NCBI GenBank assembly: GCA_038043245.1
Contig: JBBTCH010000001.1
Span: 744,001 to 808,000 of the forward strand
Source: JACPFV01 sp038043245
GTDB taxonomy: Bacteria > Pseudomonadota > Gammaproteobacteria > Nevskiales > Nevskiaceae
Direction of reading: 5' to 3'
DNA length: 64,000 bases
The notes under the pieces were generated by a model. The model saw only the letters and a program-made list of their open reading frames with translations, was not told where the DNA came from and did not search any database. The first letter of the stretch is position 1. Each line of letters starts with the position of its first letter. The position numbers and the translations under genes were made by a program. Positions 44,443 through 52,800 of this stretch are shown here, piece by piece.

Positions 44443-45291
44443 TTAGAGCCCGGGGATTAATGTAGCGGTCTTTGTGGCCAGTTGTTTTGCGTACTGGGCC
44501 GGGGTCAATCCGCCCAGACCCTGCTTCGGTCTTTCCTCGTTGTATTCACGCCGCCAGGTTTCGATGACAGTGCGTGCGTGGTGAAGGCTGGTAAACCAGT
44601 TCTCGTTCAGGCACTCGTCGCGGAACCGGCCATTGAAGGATTCGACATAGGCGTTCTGATTCGGCTTGCCGGGTTCGATCAGTCGCAGCGTGATGCCACG
44701 CTGATGTGCCCAGGTCAGCATCGCCCTGCCAGTGAATTCACTGCCGTTGTCGGTGCGGATGATCCGCGGCAGCCCGCGCTCGATCCGGATCCGCTCGAGG
44801 AAGCGCGTGACGTAGTCCCCGCCGATGGCGTGCTGCGGCTCGACGGCGATGGATTCGGTGGTGGCGTCATCGACGATCGCCAAGCACTTCAGCACACGTC
44901 CACCGGCGATCCGGTCAAACACGAAGTCCATCGACCAAACCTGATTGGCGGCTGCAGGCCGCAGCAGCGGCTGACGCTCGGCCACCGGTACTTTCTTGCG
45001 ACGGCGGCGACGCACCTGCAGCTTCTCCAGCGCATACAGCCGGTCGACGCGCTTGTGATTCACCGATACGCCTTTCTGGCGCAGCTTCAGGTAGATCATC
45101 CCGGCACCGTAGCGTTTGTGTCGGTGTGCCAGGGCAACGATCTCTTGGCGCAGGCCTGCGTTACGGTCGGGGGATGGCTGATAGCGCAACGCGCTGGCGC
45201 TCATGCGCACGATGGACAAGGCGAGCCGCTCAGTCAGGCCCCGGTCTTTCATCATCCGCACCGCCTCGCGTCGAGCCGGTGCGGTCACCAC
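44443..45291 (-). CDS. IS3-family transposase OrfB, DDE core (copy 2)
   Basis: The same 282-residue OrfB as in copy 1 with all three DDE motifs intact (MDFVFD, RTDNGSEF, VESFNGRFRDE). Both copies seem able to supply transposase. Confidence 0.93.
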   Translation of the reverse strand: MVTAPARREAVRMMKDRGLTERLALSIVRMSASALRYQPSPDRNAGLRQEIVALAHRHKRYGAGMIYLKLRQKGVSVNHKRVDRLYALEKLQVRRRRRKKVPVAERQPLLRPAAANQVWSMDFVFDRIAGGRVLKCLAIVDDATTESIAVEPQHAIGGDYVTRFLERIRIERGLPRIIRTDNGSEFTGRAMLTWAHQRGITLRLIEPGKPNQNAYVESFNGRFRDECLNENWFTSLHHARTVIETWRREYNEERPKQGLGGLTPAQYAKQLATKTATLIPGL

Positions 45292-45548
45292 TTTTTTCTC
45301 AGCACCTCGCGGGTCACCTCCCGCTCCAGCATGGCCTCGGCCAGCATCTTCTTCAGCCGTGCGTTTTCAGCTTCCAGCGTCTTGAGCCGTCGGGCATCAG
45401 ACACGCTCATACCGCCAAATTTGCTGCGCCAGAGGTAATAACTGGCATCCGAGAACCCGTGCCTCCGGCACAGCTCCTTCACCGGCATGCCGGCGTCGGC
45501 CTCCTTCAGGAACCCGATGATCTGCTCTTCGCTGAATCGCTTTTTCAC
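45285..45548 (-). CDS. IS3-family transposase OrfA (copy 2)
   Basis: The same 87-residue OrfA as in copy 1, from the equivalent GTG, with HTH and zipper intact. The slippery heptamer lies at the same internal place. Confidence 0.92.
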   Translation of the reverse strand: MKKRFSEEQIIGFLKEADAGMPVKELCRRHGFSDASYYLWRSKFGGMSVSDARRLKTLEAENARLKKMLAEAMLEREVTREVLRKKW

Positions 45549-45621
45549 GTCCAATCTCCTTCGGTTTAGGGATTGGACTCCAAATGCGCGTGCTACTCAA
45601 AAGCGGGGGGACGTCGCATTC

Positions 45622-45682
45622 AACTAACGAACCGGAGACTCACGCACCTGCCTGTTCGGTCGAGTGGAGCGCTTTGTTATCC
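45622..45682 (-). repeat. Probable short attC-like site of an integron cassette
   Basis: Read on the minus strand it starts GGATAAC and ends GTTAGTT, 61 bp. Outer boxes pair around a small unpaired spacer, and inner ACTC/GAGT boxes enclose a short loop region. The C-terminal codons and stop of the 45640-47094 gene lie inside it, as is usual for cassette genes. The terminal core is degenerate, so it is weaker than the site at 47543. Confidence 0.45.
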
Positions 45683-47094
45683 GTTGGCGCATCTGGTACT
45701 GCTGGAAACTCAACCATTTTCCCCAATCCTCTATGAATTGCATCTCTACAATTCTTCCTAAATGTTTCGTCATTGCTTTCATTTAGATATTTGGCAACCG
45801 CAAAAAGATCGATTGTTCTTACAAGTGCGACCTTCTCTCTCTCAGCCCCTGATCTACACTTTTCTGTAAAGTCGAGTTTTCTTTTTTCTGGCTCTATCAG
45901 CCTCTCCGCGTTGCCAAATAAAATTCCGAACGCTTTCTCCTTGACTTCCTCTCTTGCAAAGTCCGCATTCAGTGCATCTAACAGCTGCCTAAATTTAGTG
46001 ACATTGATGTCTTTGCTGTCCTTGCCTTCAGTTTCACCAATGTACCTATGGTTTTCTGGACTTATGACGACCTGATCCATTTCCAAATTCCCATCATCAT
46101 AGTTTTCTGCTTTGTAGCCGAGCAGCTTAAGCGCCTTAATTACTGCGCTTTCCAAAGGCTTCCCCTGCTCAAAAAGCAGGTCCTTCAACTTTCTTTCTGC
46201 CTCAAGCTCCCTCTTGACGCTCTCAATTCTCTGTTGAATTTTTCCGAGCTCTTCAACGTGAACTTTGACTGCGTCAGATAGATCTTTCTCTTTCTTTCCT
46301 AAGAAAACCTCTTTTGACACCCAATCGGGAGGTATGGATTTTTCTGACTCGGAGGCAAGGCTTTCATCAATTGTGAGTAGACACTCAACAAGGCTATTGC
46401 CAAATGCCACGCCTTTCTTGTTCCAAAATTCCTGCTTCTGTCCGTCCTTTTCTCTTGTCTCCGAAAATTCCTGCTCATCAAAGGTAAGCGTCGGAAGTGT
46501 TACTAGATGCCCTGGTCCTATTCCATAAATGGCCCCCAGTATTTTTGACTTGTCTTTCCCGGTAAAAACAATCTGGGCGCCGTTGGTAGCTTCTACATAA
46601 AGGTGATACTCCAAATTATTTTTGAACGTTTTATAAAAGTTGCCAAATCTCGAATCTCCTGAAAATTGAATATGCCTTCCCGACGCAGACGTTCGCCGCC
46701 CTATGTTGATTGGCAAGAATTCGTAGTTACTTGATGTGTAGGTGCTGTATGTATTCTCTCCCTTTCGTGGCGAAGATACGCCACTAGAAAGACTTGCCGT
46801 CTCCTCTTTGGTCAGAAATATGAAGACGTTTTTTCCTGCTTTTAAGTGGTCCTCTATTTCCTTTTTTAAATGCGCAACCTTTTGCTTGTAGCTATTTGAA
46901 GCACCGACGTTGTAGCAACCGTCGTCGCCTGAAGTGAAACTGACCCAATCTCCACGCGGGGTTATTGAATGAGGCGAAATCAACAGAACATCTGCGTCCA
47001 TCAAAGAGCTGGAGTCTTGGAAATCGACGTAATGCTCCCCGTGACCAGGTATGACATATCCAATCGAAATGATCTCTTTACTCATACGGCCCAT
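45640..47094 (-). CDS. Unknown protein with Rossmann-like N-terminus, coiled coil and nuclease-like C-domain
   Basis: 484 residues; start at 47094 or three codons later. The N-terminal third has alternating strands (DADVLLISPHSITPRGDWV, GKNVFIFLTKEE) like a glutamine-amidotransferase-type fold. About 275-330 is a coiled coil (ELGKIQQRIESVKRELEAER). The C-terminal domain shows IKALKLLGYKAENYDDGN, EMDQVVISPENHRYIGETEG with KDSKDINVTKFRQL, resembling PD-(D/E)xK restriction-like folds. Codon use is more AT-rich than in neighbouring genes. The last residues (DNKALHSTEQAGA) are encoded by the attC-like site, marking it as a cassette gene. Function unknown; defence is possible. Confidence 0.65.
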   Translation of the reverse strand: MGRMSKEIISIGYVIPGHGEHYVDFQDSSSLMDADVLLISPHSITPRGDWVSFTSGDDGCYNVGASNSYKQKVAHLKKEIEDHLKAGKNVFIFLTKEETASLSSGVSSPRKGENTYSTYTSSNYEFLPINIGRRTSASGRHIQFSGDSRFGNFYKTFKNNLEYHLYVEATNGAQIVFTGKDKSKILGAIYGIGPGHLVTLPTLTFDEQEFSETREKDGQKQEFWNKKGVAFGNSLVECLLTIDESLASESEKSIPPDWVSKEVFLGKKEKDLSDAVKVHVEELGKIQQRIESVKRELEAERKLKDLLFEQGKPLESAVIKALKLLGYKAENYDDGNLEMDQVVISPENHRYIGETEGKDSKDINVTKFRQLLDALNADFAREEVKEKAFGILFGNAERLIEPEKRKLDFTEKCRSGAEREKVALVRTIDLFAVAKYLNESNDETFRKNCRDAIHRGLGKMVEFPAVPDAPTDNKALHSTEQAGA

Positions 47095-47169
47095 ACATGA
47101 CGTGCGTTAGGTAAGAAATGAAAAGTGACGGCTTATGAGGCTGCCAATCTGCAAATGGGCGGGACCCTA

Positions 47170-47538
47170 TCAATATCCGCATTGGGGTGCGAATTCAACC
47201 GGTCGATGCAACGCCCAGATTGCCAACGGAACCAAGATTAGTGTCCCAATACCCCAGAGCGCCATTCCGTCGTACTCCGGGTAAGCGTCCCCAACCTGGT
47301 TGCTGCCGGCGAGAATGCCTGCGACGTAAACCGCGCCAAGCGCGATTCTGCTGGCTGCTTGATATGCGGCTGCGCTGGAAAGAGCGGCGGCGGAGAACGC
47401 GACAAAGGAAACCGCTATGCAAAGGTGGGTTATTGCTGGAAGGGTGGAGACTGCCCAAAGCCACGCTAGTAACGTTAACAGTGTGAAAACTGCAGCGCCG
47501 CCGCGCAGATTCCTGAGTCCGTACCTATTGAGGTTCAC
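47170..47538 (-). CDS. Small four-helix membrane protein in a cassette
   Basis: 122 residues from a GTG at 47538, directly after the core of the preceding attC-like site; no ATG is available. Four hydrophobic segments are visible (AAVFTLLTLLAWLWAVSTL, LCIAVSFVAFSAAAL, IALGAVYVAGILAG, MALWGIGTLILVPLAIWAL). No family is recognised. Its own downstream attC is not clear; only an ACCTAAC core-like heptamer (47105-47111) remains. Confidence 0.55.
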   Translation of the reverse strand: MNLNRYGLRNLRGGAAVFTLLTLLAWLWAVSTLPAITHLCIAVSFVAFSAAALSSAAAYQAASRIALGAVYVAGILAGSNQVGDAYPEYDGMALWGIGTLILVPLAIWALHRPVEFAPQCGY

Positions 47539-47542
47539 AAAT

Positions 47543-47638
47543 ACTTAACGCCCGCACTCACCGGCGCCGAGCGCGCTTGCGAGCGAGGGAACACCAGCGT
47601 GTAGTGCTGGGGCGTCTGAGTGCAGCTCGTTGTTAGCC
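47543..47638 (-). repeat. attC recombination site of a gene cassette
   Basis: On the minus strand this 96-bp element begins GGCTAACAACGAGCTGCACTCA and ends with a TGAGTGCGGGCGTTAAGT-type arm. Outer cores TAACAAC and GCGTTA and inner TGCACTCA/TGAGTGC boxes pair as in integron attC sites. The centre is an imperfect palindrome. The TAA stop of the upstream cassette gene falls in the first core. The start core GTTAGCC at the other cassette end (47997-48003) is the exact complement of GGCTAAC, the hallmark of a real cassette. Confidence 0.8.
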
Positions 47639-47983
47639 GAAAAGTACATTTGTCGTTATGACCCACTTCTCGACCGGGGGAGGTGAATATTTGGGAGCGT
47701 TGTTGGCGGGATCGAACGCCGCCAGCTTCTGAGCAAGAAATGCAGAAATGCGCTTATAAGCCTCCGCATGCTTTGTCTTTGACGCCGCTGCGAAATCTTC
47801 TGTCGCCTCATGCGACACATGAATGGAAATGGTTTTTGTAGGCTTATTGGGCCTTTCAGGATCATCATCCAACTTCCACGACACATTCACGACATAGCCC
47901 TCAAGGGACGATGCTTCCACAATGTCTGCGTCAGCGGGCATCTGCTGTTTAATCATTTCAAGAATGTCAGTTGTAAAGCTCAT
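47633..47983 (-). CDS. Cassette-encoded hypothetical protein (116 aa)
   Basis: 116 residues, soluble, with FTTDILEMIKQQMPADADIV, NVSWKLDDDPERPNKPTKTI and HAEAYKRISAFLAQKLAAFD. No family recognised. It fills a complete gene cassette (about 47549-48002) whose boundaries are the two GTTAG-type cores; the stop codon is part of attC and the start follows the other core closely. It presumably depends on an external or read-through promoter. Confidence 0.6.
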   Translation of the reverse strand: MSFTTDILEMIKQQMPADADIVEASSLEGYVVNVSWKLDDDPERPNKPTKTISIHVSHEATEDFAAASKTKHAEAYKRISAFLAQKLAAFDPANNAPKYSPPPVEKWVITTNVLFG

Positions 47984-48114
47984 GGCTTTCCTTTTCGGCT
48001 AACGCTAACTAGGGAGAATGTCTGCTTTGAGGTGATGAATCAATCGCGGTGGACTTCTGCTTAGGGTCGGCTGCTGACGGCCAAAAGCAGTCTTCTGAAG
48101 TAACCTCACCCATC

Positions 48115-49215
48115 ATGCACACCGTTCTGATCCTTGGAGGCTATGGCTTTTTCGGCCAACGCATTGCAGCTGGATTGGCAAGTGACCCCGCCATTCGCCT
48201 TTTGATCGGTGGTCGGACTCTCGAAAAAGCTAAGTCCGCCTGCGGAGCCCTCAACCTAGGGGTTGAAAACGCAGTACAGATCGACGCAAATCATCCTGCG
48301 CTTTCGACAAGCCTAGAAGCTCTAAACGTCGACACGATTATCCATACAGCCGGCCCATTCCAGTCTCAGGACTATCGTGTTGCGAAAAGCGCAATCGCTG
48401 CTGGCTGCAATTACATCGATTTGGCGGATAGCCGGAATTTTGTAGCTGGCATTCAGACGCTGAACGACGCGGCGAAGGATCGAGGCGTATGTGTAATTAG
48501 TGGTGCTAGTTCGGTGCCTAGCCTTTCTTCAGCGGTGGTAGATCGCTATCGCACGAAGTTCTCTCGGCTGGATGAAATTCGCATTGGCATTGGCTCTGGT
48601 GCGAGAGCGCCGGGATTGGCGACCGTAAACGGCGTCTTCGGATATTGCGGCAAACCAATCCAGCGTTTGGAGAATGGGCAGTGGACGGAAACCCATGGCT
48701 GGCTTGACCTGAAACGGTACCGTTTTGCTGACCCTGTGGGAATGCGCCTGCTCGGCAGTTGCGACGTTCCTGATCTGGAATTGTTTCCGAAGCGATATCC
48801 TTCTGTTCGCACTGTCACTTTTCATGCCGGCTTCGCCAGCAGCTTGGGGCATCTGTTTGTGTGGATGCTCTCTGGATTGGTAAGGCTCGGCGTTCTGAAC
48901 AGTCTTACGCCTTGGGCACGCCCGCTTCAGAGGTTGAGCCAATGGATGGAACCGCTTGTCAGTGACAAGGGAGCAATGTTCGTGGAGCTTGAAGGACTCG
49001 GCCTTGATGGCCAGATGCTTATGAAACGCTGGAATCTTGTGGCCTCGCAGAACCACGGCCCATTCATACCCTGTGGCGCATCGATTGCTCTCGCAAAGAA
49101 ACTAGCCGCTGGAAGTCAGCTACCTCATGGTGCGATGCCTTGCATGGGACTTTTGAGTGTGGAGGAATACCTCGAGCCCTTGCGCTCATTGGACGTGCGG
49201 GAGATTCCAGCATGA
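48115..49215 (+). CDS. Saccharopine-dehydrogenase-family NAD(P) oxidoreductase
   Basis: 366 residues from the ATG at 48115. An open frame upstream would run through the cassette boundary. The N-terminal Rossmann motif is VLILGGYGFFGQRIAAGLAS, then IIHTAGPFQSQDYRVAKSAI and AAGCNYIDLADSRNFVAGI, all typical of the family. Its substrate is unknown. The TGA overlaps the next ATG, starting a four-gene operon with membrane and thioredoxin-like proteins. Confidence 0.82.
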   Translation: MHTVLILGGYGFFGQRIAAGLASDPAIRLLIGGRTLEKAKSACGALNLGVENAVQIDANHPALSTSLEALNVDTIIHTAGPFQSQDYRVAKSAIAAGCNYIDLADSRNFVAGIQTLNDAAKDRGVCVISGASSVPSLSSAVVDRYRTKFSRLDEIRIGIGSGARAPGLATVNGVFGYCGKPIQRLENGQWTETHGWLDLKRYRFADPVGMRLLGSCDVPDLELFPKRYPSVRTVTFHAGFASSLGHLFVWMLSGLVRLGVLNSLTPWARPLQRLSQWMEPLVSDKGAMFVELEGLGLDGQMLMKRWNLVASQNHGPFIPCGASIALAKKLAAGSQLPHGAMPCMGLLSVEEYLEPLRSLDVREIPA

Positions 49216-49679
49216 GCCTTTACTTGTGGATCAAGGCGCTACACATCCTGAGCGCCGCGGTGTTATTTGGTACCGGCATCGGAATCGCGTTCTTCAAGTG
49301 GATCGTAGATCGCACAGGCAATGTAACGACGATTCGCGTCATGGCGGAGAAAGTGGTCTTGGCCGACTGGATCTTCACGGCCGTTGCCGTGGTCATCCAG
49401 CCGATCACTGGCATCGCGCTCGCGCAGGTGGCTGGATATCCACTATTTCAAGGATGGGTCGCGTATTCGTTGTTGCTTTATGTATTGATTGGGCTCTGCT
49501 GGCTCCCTGTTGTCTATCTCCAGATCAAGATGCGCGACCTGGCGCAAGCCGCCGATCGCAATGGGGCTGCCCTACCCCCGCAGTATTGGCAATACAGCCG
49601 CATCTGGTTTTGGCTCGGCGTACCAGGATTCAGCTTGGTTCTATTAGTTTTCTGGGTCATGGTTTTCAAACCAAACTGA
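49212..49679 (+). CDS. DUF2269-family membrane protein
   Basis: 155 residues, four transmembrane segments (LWIKALHILSAAVLFGTGIG, WIFTAVAVVIQPITGIALA, WVAYSLLLYVLIGLCWLPVV, WFWLGVPGFSLVLLVFWVMV) with the ALHILSA start typical of DUF2269. Function unknown. It overlaps the oxidoreductase gene as ATGA. Confidence 0.8.
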   Translation: MSLYLWIKALHILSAAVLFGTGIGIAFFKWIVDRTGNVTTIRVMAEKVVLADWIFTAVAVVIQPITGIALAQVAGYPLFQGWVAYSLLLYVLIGLCWLPVVYLQIKMRDLAQAADRNGAALPPQYWQYSRIWFWLGVPGFSLVLLVFWVMVFKPN

Positions 49680-49805
49680 CACTCTGCGCCTTGAATGGCC
49701 GCATTAATTCGCAACCCAACAAACGCCGCTGCCGTATCAGGCCGACAGGACAAGCACCTGTCCCAGTCAGTAGCATAATTGCAGTAGGTATACCGAGAGA
49801 TTCCC

Positions 49806-50282
49806 TTGAGTGCTCCGCTGTCCGGTTCCAAGGCCATTCGGCAAGGAACAGAATTGCCGCCAGGTGTCACTGCCACCGACAGGGTGGTGTTGTTTGATGG
49901 CGTCTGTAAGCTTTGCGGCGCGTGGGCCCGCTTTTTGATCCGTTTCGACAGGCACAGGGTATTCAAGCTCGCCTCAGTACAGTCGATTGAAGGCCAGGCA
50001 ATACTGAAGTGGTACGGCTTGCCTACGACCTATTACGAAACAATGCTGCTGGTCGAAGGGCCTTATATTTTTACTAAATCGACCGCCTACGTAAGAGTCG
50101 TGATGCGGCTACCGTGGCCTTGGAAGCTGGGCGCGGTTTTCTGGATTATTCCGGCGCCAATTCGCAACTGGCTGTATGACCGTGTCGCACTGAATCGCTA
50201 CGCCATCTTCGGTAAATATGACGTTTGCCTATTGCCCGCAGCAGATCACGAAAGTCGCTTTCTGAATGCACATCAAGCCTGA
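49806..50282 (+). CDS. Thiol-disulfide oxidoreductase, DCC family (DUF393)
   Basis: 158 residues with the DCC signature VVLFDGVCKLCGAWARFLIR (Cys-x-x-Cys) and later RYAIFGKYDVCLLP. The family has a thioredoxin-like fold and is thought to act in disulfide exchange. The TTG start at 49806 is the best available. A 126-base spacer precedes it. It overlaps the DoxX-like gene by 17 bases. Confidence 0.82.
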   Translation: MSAPLSGSKAIRQGTELPPGVTATDRVVLFDGVCKLCGAWARFLIRFDRHRVFKLASVQSIEGQAILKWYGLPTTYYETMLLVEGPYIFTKSTAYVRVVMRLPWPWKLGAVFWIIPAPIRNWLYDRVALNRYAIFGKYDVCLLPAADHESRFLNAHQA

Positions 50283-50664
50283 CTGGTCGCCTGCTGCTAT
50301 TTGTCGCGGTGCGATTGCGTTCGTCTGGTTTTATCACGGGCTGGTACCGAAGTTGCTGGGTCCACACCCAGACGAACTGGCCATGATCATGGCCATGGGC
50401 TTATCTCCGAGCGTCGCGACTTATATCTCCTACATGGCTGGAGTCGGGGAAATTGGTTTCGCTGCTTGCGTCCTTTATTTCCGACAAAGCGAGTGGCCGC
50501 TTTGGTTCACCATCGTCTCGATGATTCTGCTGCTCGCCTTCGTCGCAGTCGTAGCACCCGCCACACTGATGGCTGCGTTCAATCCGGTGTCACTTAACTT
50601 CGCCGTGATTGCACTGGCTTTGGTGGCCTTGAAGTTGCAGCGAAACCACAATCAACCTGGATGA
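50266..50664 (+). CDS. DoxX-like membrane protein
   Basis: 132 residues with four transmembrane segments (AICRGAIAFVWFYHGLVPKL, YISYMAGVGEIGFAACVLYF, WFTIVSMILLLAFVAVVAPA, SLNFAVIALALVALKL). The arrangement HGLVPKLL and GVGEI suits the DoxX-like family. It closes the operon. Its last 13 bases overlap the 3' end of the convergent metallo-beta-lactamase-fold gene. Confidence 0.72.
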   Translation: MHIKPDWSPAAICRGAIAFVWFYHGLVPKLLGPHPDELAMIMAMGLSPSVATYISYMAGVGEIGFAACVLYFRQSEWPLWFTIVSMILLLAFVAVVAPATLMAAFNPVSLNFAVIALALVALKLQRNHNQPG

Positions 50665-51569
50665 CAGCTTTCGGCAAGGTTCAAGGGTTCGAGATTCAAC
50701 TTTTTCTTTTTGGCGGGCCAGAAATGGATCTTTTTTCTCTTGTGCAAATGATTGATCAAACGCAGGTGCGTCGGTGAAACATACTGGCGTGGCGCGATCC
50801 AATCCGAGTTGATCGCTTTTTCATTCCATATCCCGCCAAGCTCCTGAACCGCTCCCCAGTGGTCGAAATCCCAGTGAGACAGTACAACGGGGGGCCGCTC
50901 TGTAAAACAGAAGCCTGGCCAAGGGTGTGGCGCGGTGTGCTTATTGAAGGACAGTGGTCGACCGTAATCGAAGTAAACGATTGGAGCATTGCGTGAGTCG
51001 CAAGCTGCATTGCAATTTCCTTGGCCCACGTCGTAAACAGCAACGTGCGTGGGATGTGGATGGGTACCCTTTTGTATCGCCTTGCTGATTTCGTTTTCCA
51101 ATGCGTCAGGCACACCTCGGGCTACGGCGAGTTGCTCTAGTACACTTTGGATGGCTGGCGGAACTTCCTCTGCTTTCTGAATGCTTCGCCGCAGGCTCTC
51201 CTGACTATTCATATCGGGATACACCTGAACATCGCTTTCGCGATTCTCGCCTTGTCCAAAGCTGAGTACCCACCATTTCCGGCTGTCTTCGAACGGTATA
51301 TCCAACCGCTCTCGTAGAGCATGCCATTGGCCGGCAACCATAGCGGTTTCCAACTCAAACTCGCCCCATCCGAATGTACCGCCACTAGTGTTGAGGTACG
51401 TCTGCACAGGTTGGAGCAACGACCTTGCCGTCATTCCATCAAACAATAGCGAAGGCGATTTGTCCTCGCCCTCTGAGTTCTCCCTGGCGTGTTCGACGAG
51501 CGCGATGAGAGTTTGATCAAGGGGGTATGCAGCATAATTATTAAGCCAATGCAAAATATCTCGGTTCAC
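50652..51569 (-). CDS. Metallo-beta-lactamase-fold hydrolase, apparently cut at the C-terminus
   Basis: 305 residues from a GTG at 51569 with GAGGAGG upstream. The MBL core is in the last third: VAVYDVGQGNCNAACDSR, PIVYFDYGRP and the metal motif VVLSHWDFDHWGAVQELGG. MBL folds need another 150 or so residues after this motif with further metal His/Asp ligands, yet the frame ends 80 residues on, within the end of the convergent DoxX-like gene. It is probably truncated at that junction and may be non-functional. Confidence 0.7.
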   Translation of the reverse strand: MNRDILHWLNNYAAYPLDQTLIALVEHARENSEGEDKSPSLLFDGMTARSLLQPVQTYLNTSGGTFGWGEFELETAMVAGQWHALRERLDIPFEDSRKWWVLSFGQGENRESDVQVYPDMNSQESLRRSIQKAEEVPPAIQSVLEQLAVARGVPDALENEISKAIQKGTHPHPTHVAVYDVGQGNCNAACDSRNAPIVYFDYGRPLSFNKHTAPHPWPGFCFTERPPVVLSHWDFDHWGAVQELGGIWNEKAINSDWIAPRQYVSPTHLRLINHLHKRKKIHFWPAKKKKLNLEPLNLAESCHPG

Positions 51570-51699
51570 AAACCCACCTCCTCACAAATCGTCTGCACTA
51601 TCACCGGACGCGCGTGTGGCTTGTTTGATGATTGCATTCCTACCGAACGTACTCCAACGGCAGAGGGAGCCGCAGACGCCGTGTAGCACCTACGCCGGG

Positions 51700-51984
51700 C
51701 TAGTTCTTCGACTTTTGTAGGCGCTCGCGCAAAGCTGCAGAAGCTTTGAACTTGATCGCCTTGCGTGCCGAAATCTTGATCGACAGACCCGTCTTTGGGT
51801 GACGGCCCTTACGTGCTTTGCGTTCGACGACGCTGAATGTTCCGAATCCCGGAATTCGCAACTTTTGACCCTTTGCCAGCCGGCTCGAAATGTAGTGGAA
51901 GACATAGTCAACGTTTTTCTTGACCAGCGCTTTGGTGGCTTTCGTCTTGCCCGCAACGAATGCGGTGATTTTATTCTTTGCCAT
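51700..51984 (-). CDS. HU-family DNA-binding protein
   Basis: 94 residues with the HU/IHF pattern: VDYVFHYISSRLAKGQKLRI, the PGFGTFSVVERKARKGRHPK beta-arm region and SIKISARKAIKFKASAALRE. It has a basic N-terminus (MAKNKITAFVAGKTKATKAL). A GGAGT-type ribosome site precedes the ATG at 51984. It folds DNA as a dimer. Orphan HU genes are common in accessory regions. Confidence 0.9.
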   Translation of the reverse strand: MAKNKITAFVAGKTKATKALVKKNVDYVFHYISSRLAKGQKLRIPGFGTFSVVERKARKGRHPKTGLSIKISARKAIKFKASAALRERLQKSKN

Positions 51985-52274
51985 GGATTACTCCTTATTT
52001 AGCCTGGTACAGGGGTAACCGGGTTATTGATTTTCGGTGTTCAGAGAAACGAATAGACGTTGATTTCGTCAACGTCGCTCACCCATCATTTACCTTAGGC
52101 CTTGTCGATTCAAGTCGCCCTGGTCCACCTTCGATATGTCGAATTGCTGCCCTACCCTCCGGCTTTTACTTTCCGAAAAATAACTGCCGCTCGAAAAATC
52201 TGTTGTAGTTGACTCGCTGTTGTAGTTGACTCGTTAGAGCGTTTGAACTGCGTTCATGTGCATTCGATACGAAC
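51985..52274. other. Non-coding stretch with a hairpin and a tandem 17-bp repeat
   Basis: No gene is convincing here. A perfect 8-bp stem GACGTTGA/TCAACGTC with loop TTTCG lies at 52056-52076, lacking a T-run. CTGTTGTAGTTGACTCG is repeated twice in tandem at 52200-52216 and 52217-52233. Either could be a regulator site for the HU gene. Confidence 0.55.
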
Positions 52275-52799
52275 TCACTTTGCACGCTGTATTTCCTCTA
52301 CAAAACGTCGGGAGGTCCAGACGATGGACAGGCCAAATACCAAATGCACGATAAGGCTTGGATAAACGGCGTGGATTCCGAGTTGCCAGGGCGTCAATTC
52401 ATCGAAGCACCAAGGCAGAAACAGCGAGTTGATCGCCACGTAATACGCCACGCCGTACAGCGTGCCAATTATCCAGATCGACAAGCGCTGCCCGAAATGG
52501 ATCAGCAGCAGGAGCAGTGGCGCCGTGGACAGCCAGCCAATAATGAAATGCTCGGACAGCACCAGCGTCCGGAACAGCGCCAAGGGCAGCTCACCAAACA
52601 TGACTTCGATCAGTTTCTTGCCGTAATGGCCAATGCGTAAATCAAGCATCCGGAACAACAGACCGAACGGCATCATGATCAACGAGGCAATGGTGCCTGA
52701 CCGGATGGACTCCCAAGCCAGGCCTCCAAGGAAATTCGACTTCGGGAGTTTCCCTGCGGAATCGTCAGTCGTGCTCATATCGCTGGACGTAGGGATCAC
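52275..52799 (-). CDS. Unknown multi-pass membrane protein
   Basis: Up to 174 residues (ATG at 52799, or seven codons later at MSTTDDSAGKLPKS). Four or five hydrophobic segments (GTIASLIMMPFGLLFRML, HFIIGWLSTAPLLLLLIHFG, IWIIGTLYGVAYYVAINSLF, IHAVYPSLIVHLVFGLSIVW). No family recognised. It sits directly after the rhodanese gene on the same strand and could belong to the sulfur transcript. Confidence 0.55.
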   Translation of the reverse strand: MIPTSSDMSTTDDSAGKLPKSNFLGGLAWESIRSGTIASLIMMPFGLLFRMLDLRIGHYGKKLIEVMFGELPLALFRTLVLSEHFIIGWLSTAPLLLLLIHFGQRLSIWIIGTLYGVAYYVAINSLFLPWCFDELTPWQLGIHAVYPSLIVHLVFGLSIVWTSRRFVEEIQRAK

Positions 52800-52800
52800 G

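Larger units (their letters stand above)
44411..45616 (-). mobile_element. IS3-family insertion sequence (IS407-like), copy 2, inverted
   Basis: 1206 bp, same length and near-identical to copy 1 but in opposite orientation. It is flanked by a 4-bp direct repeat CATT (44407-44410 and 45617-45620), as expected for the IS407 group, so this is a clean insertion. It entered a few bases beyond the attC-like site at 45622-45682. Confidence 0.93.
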
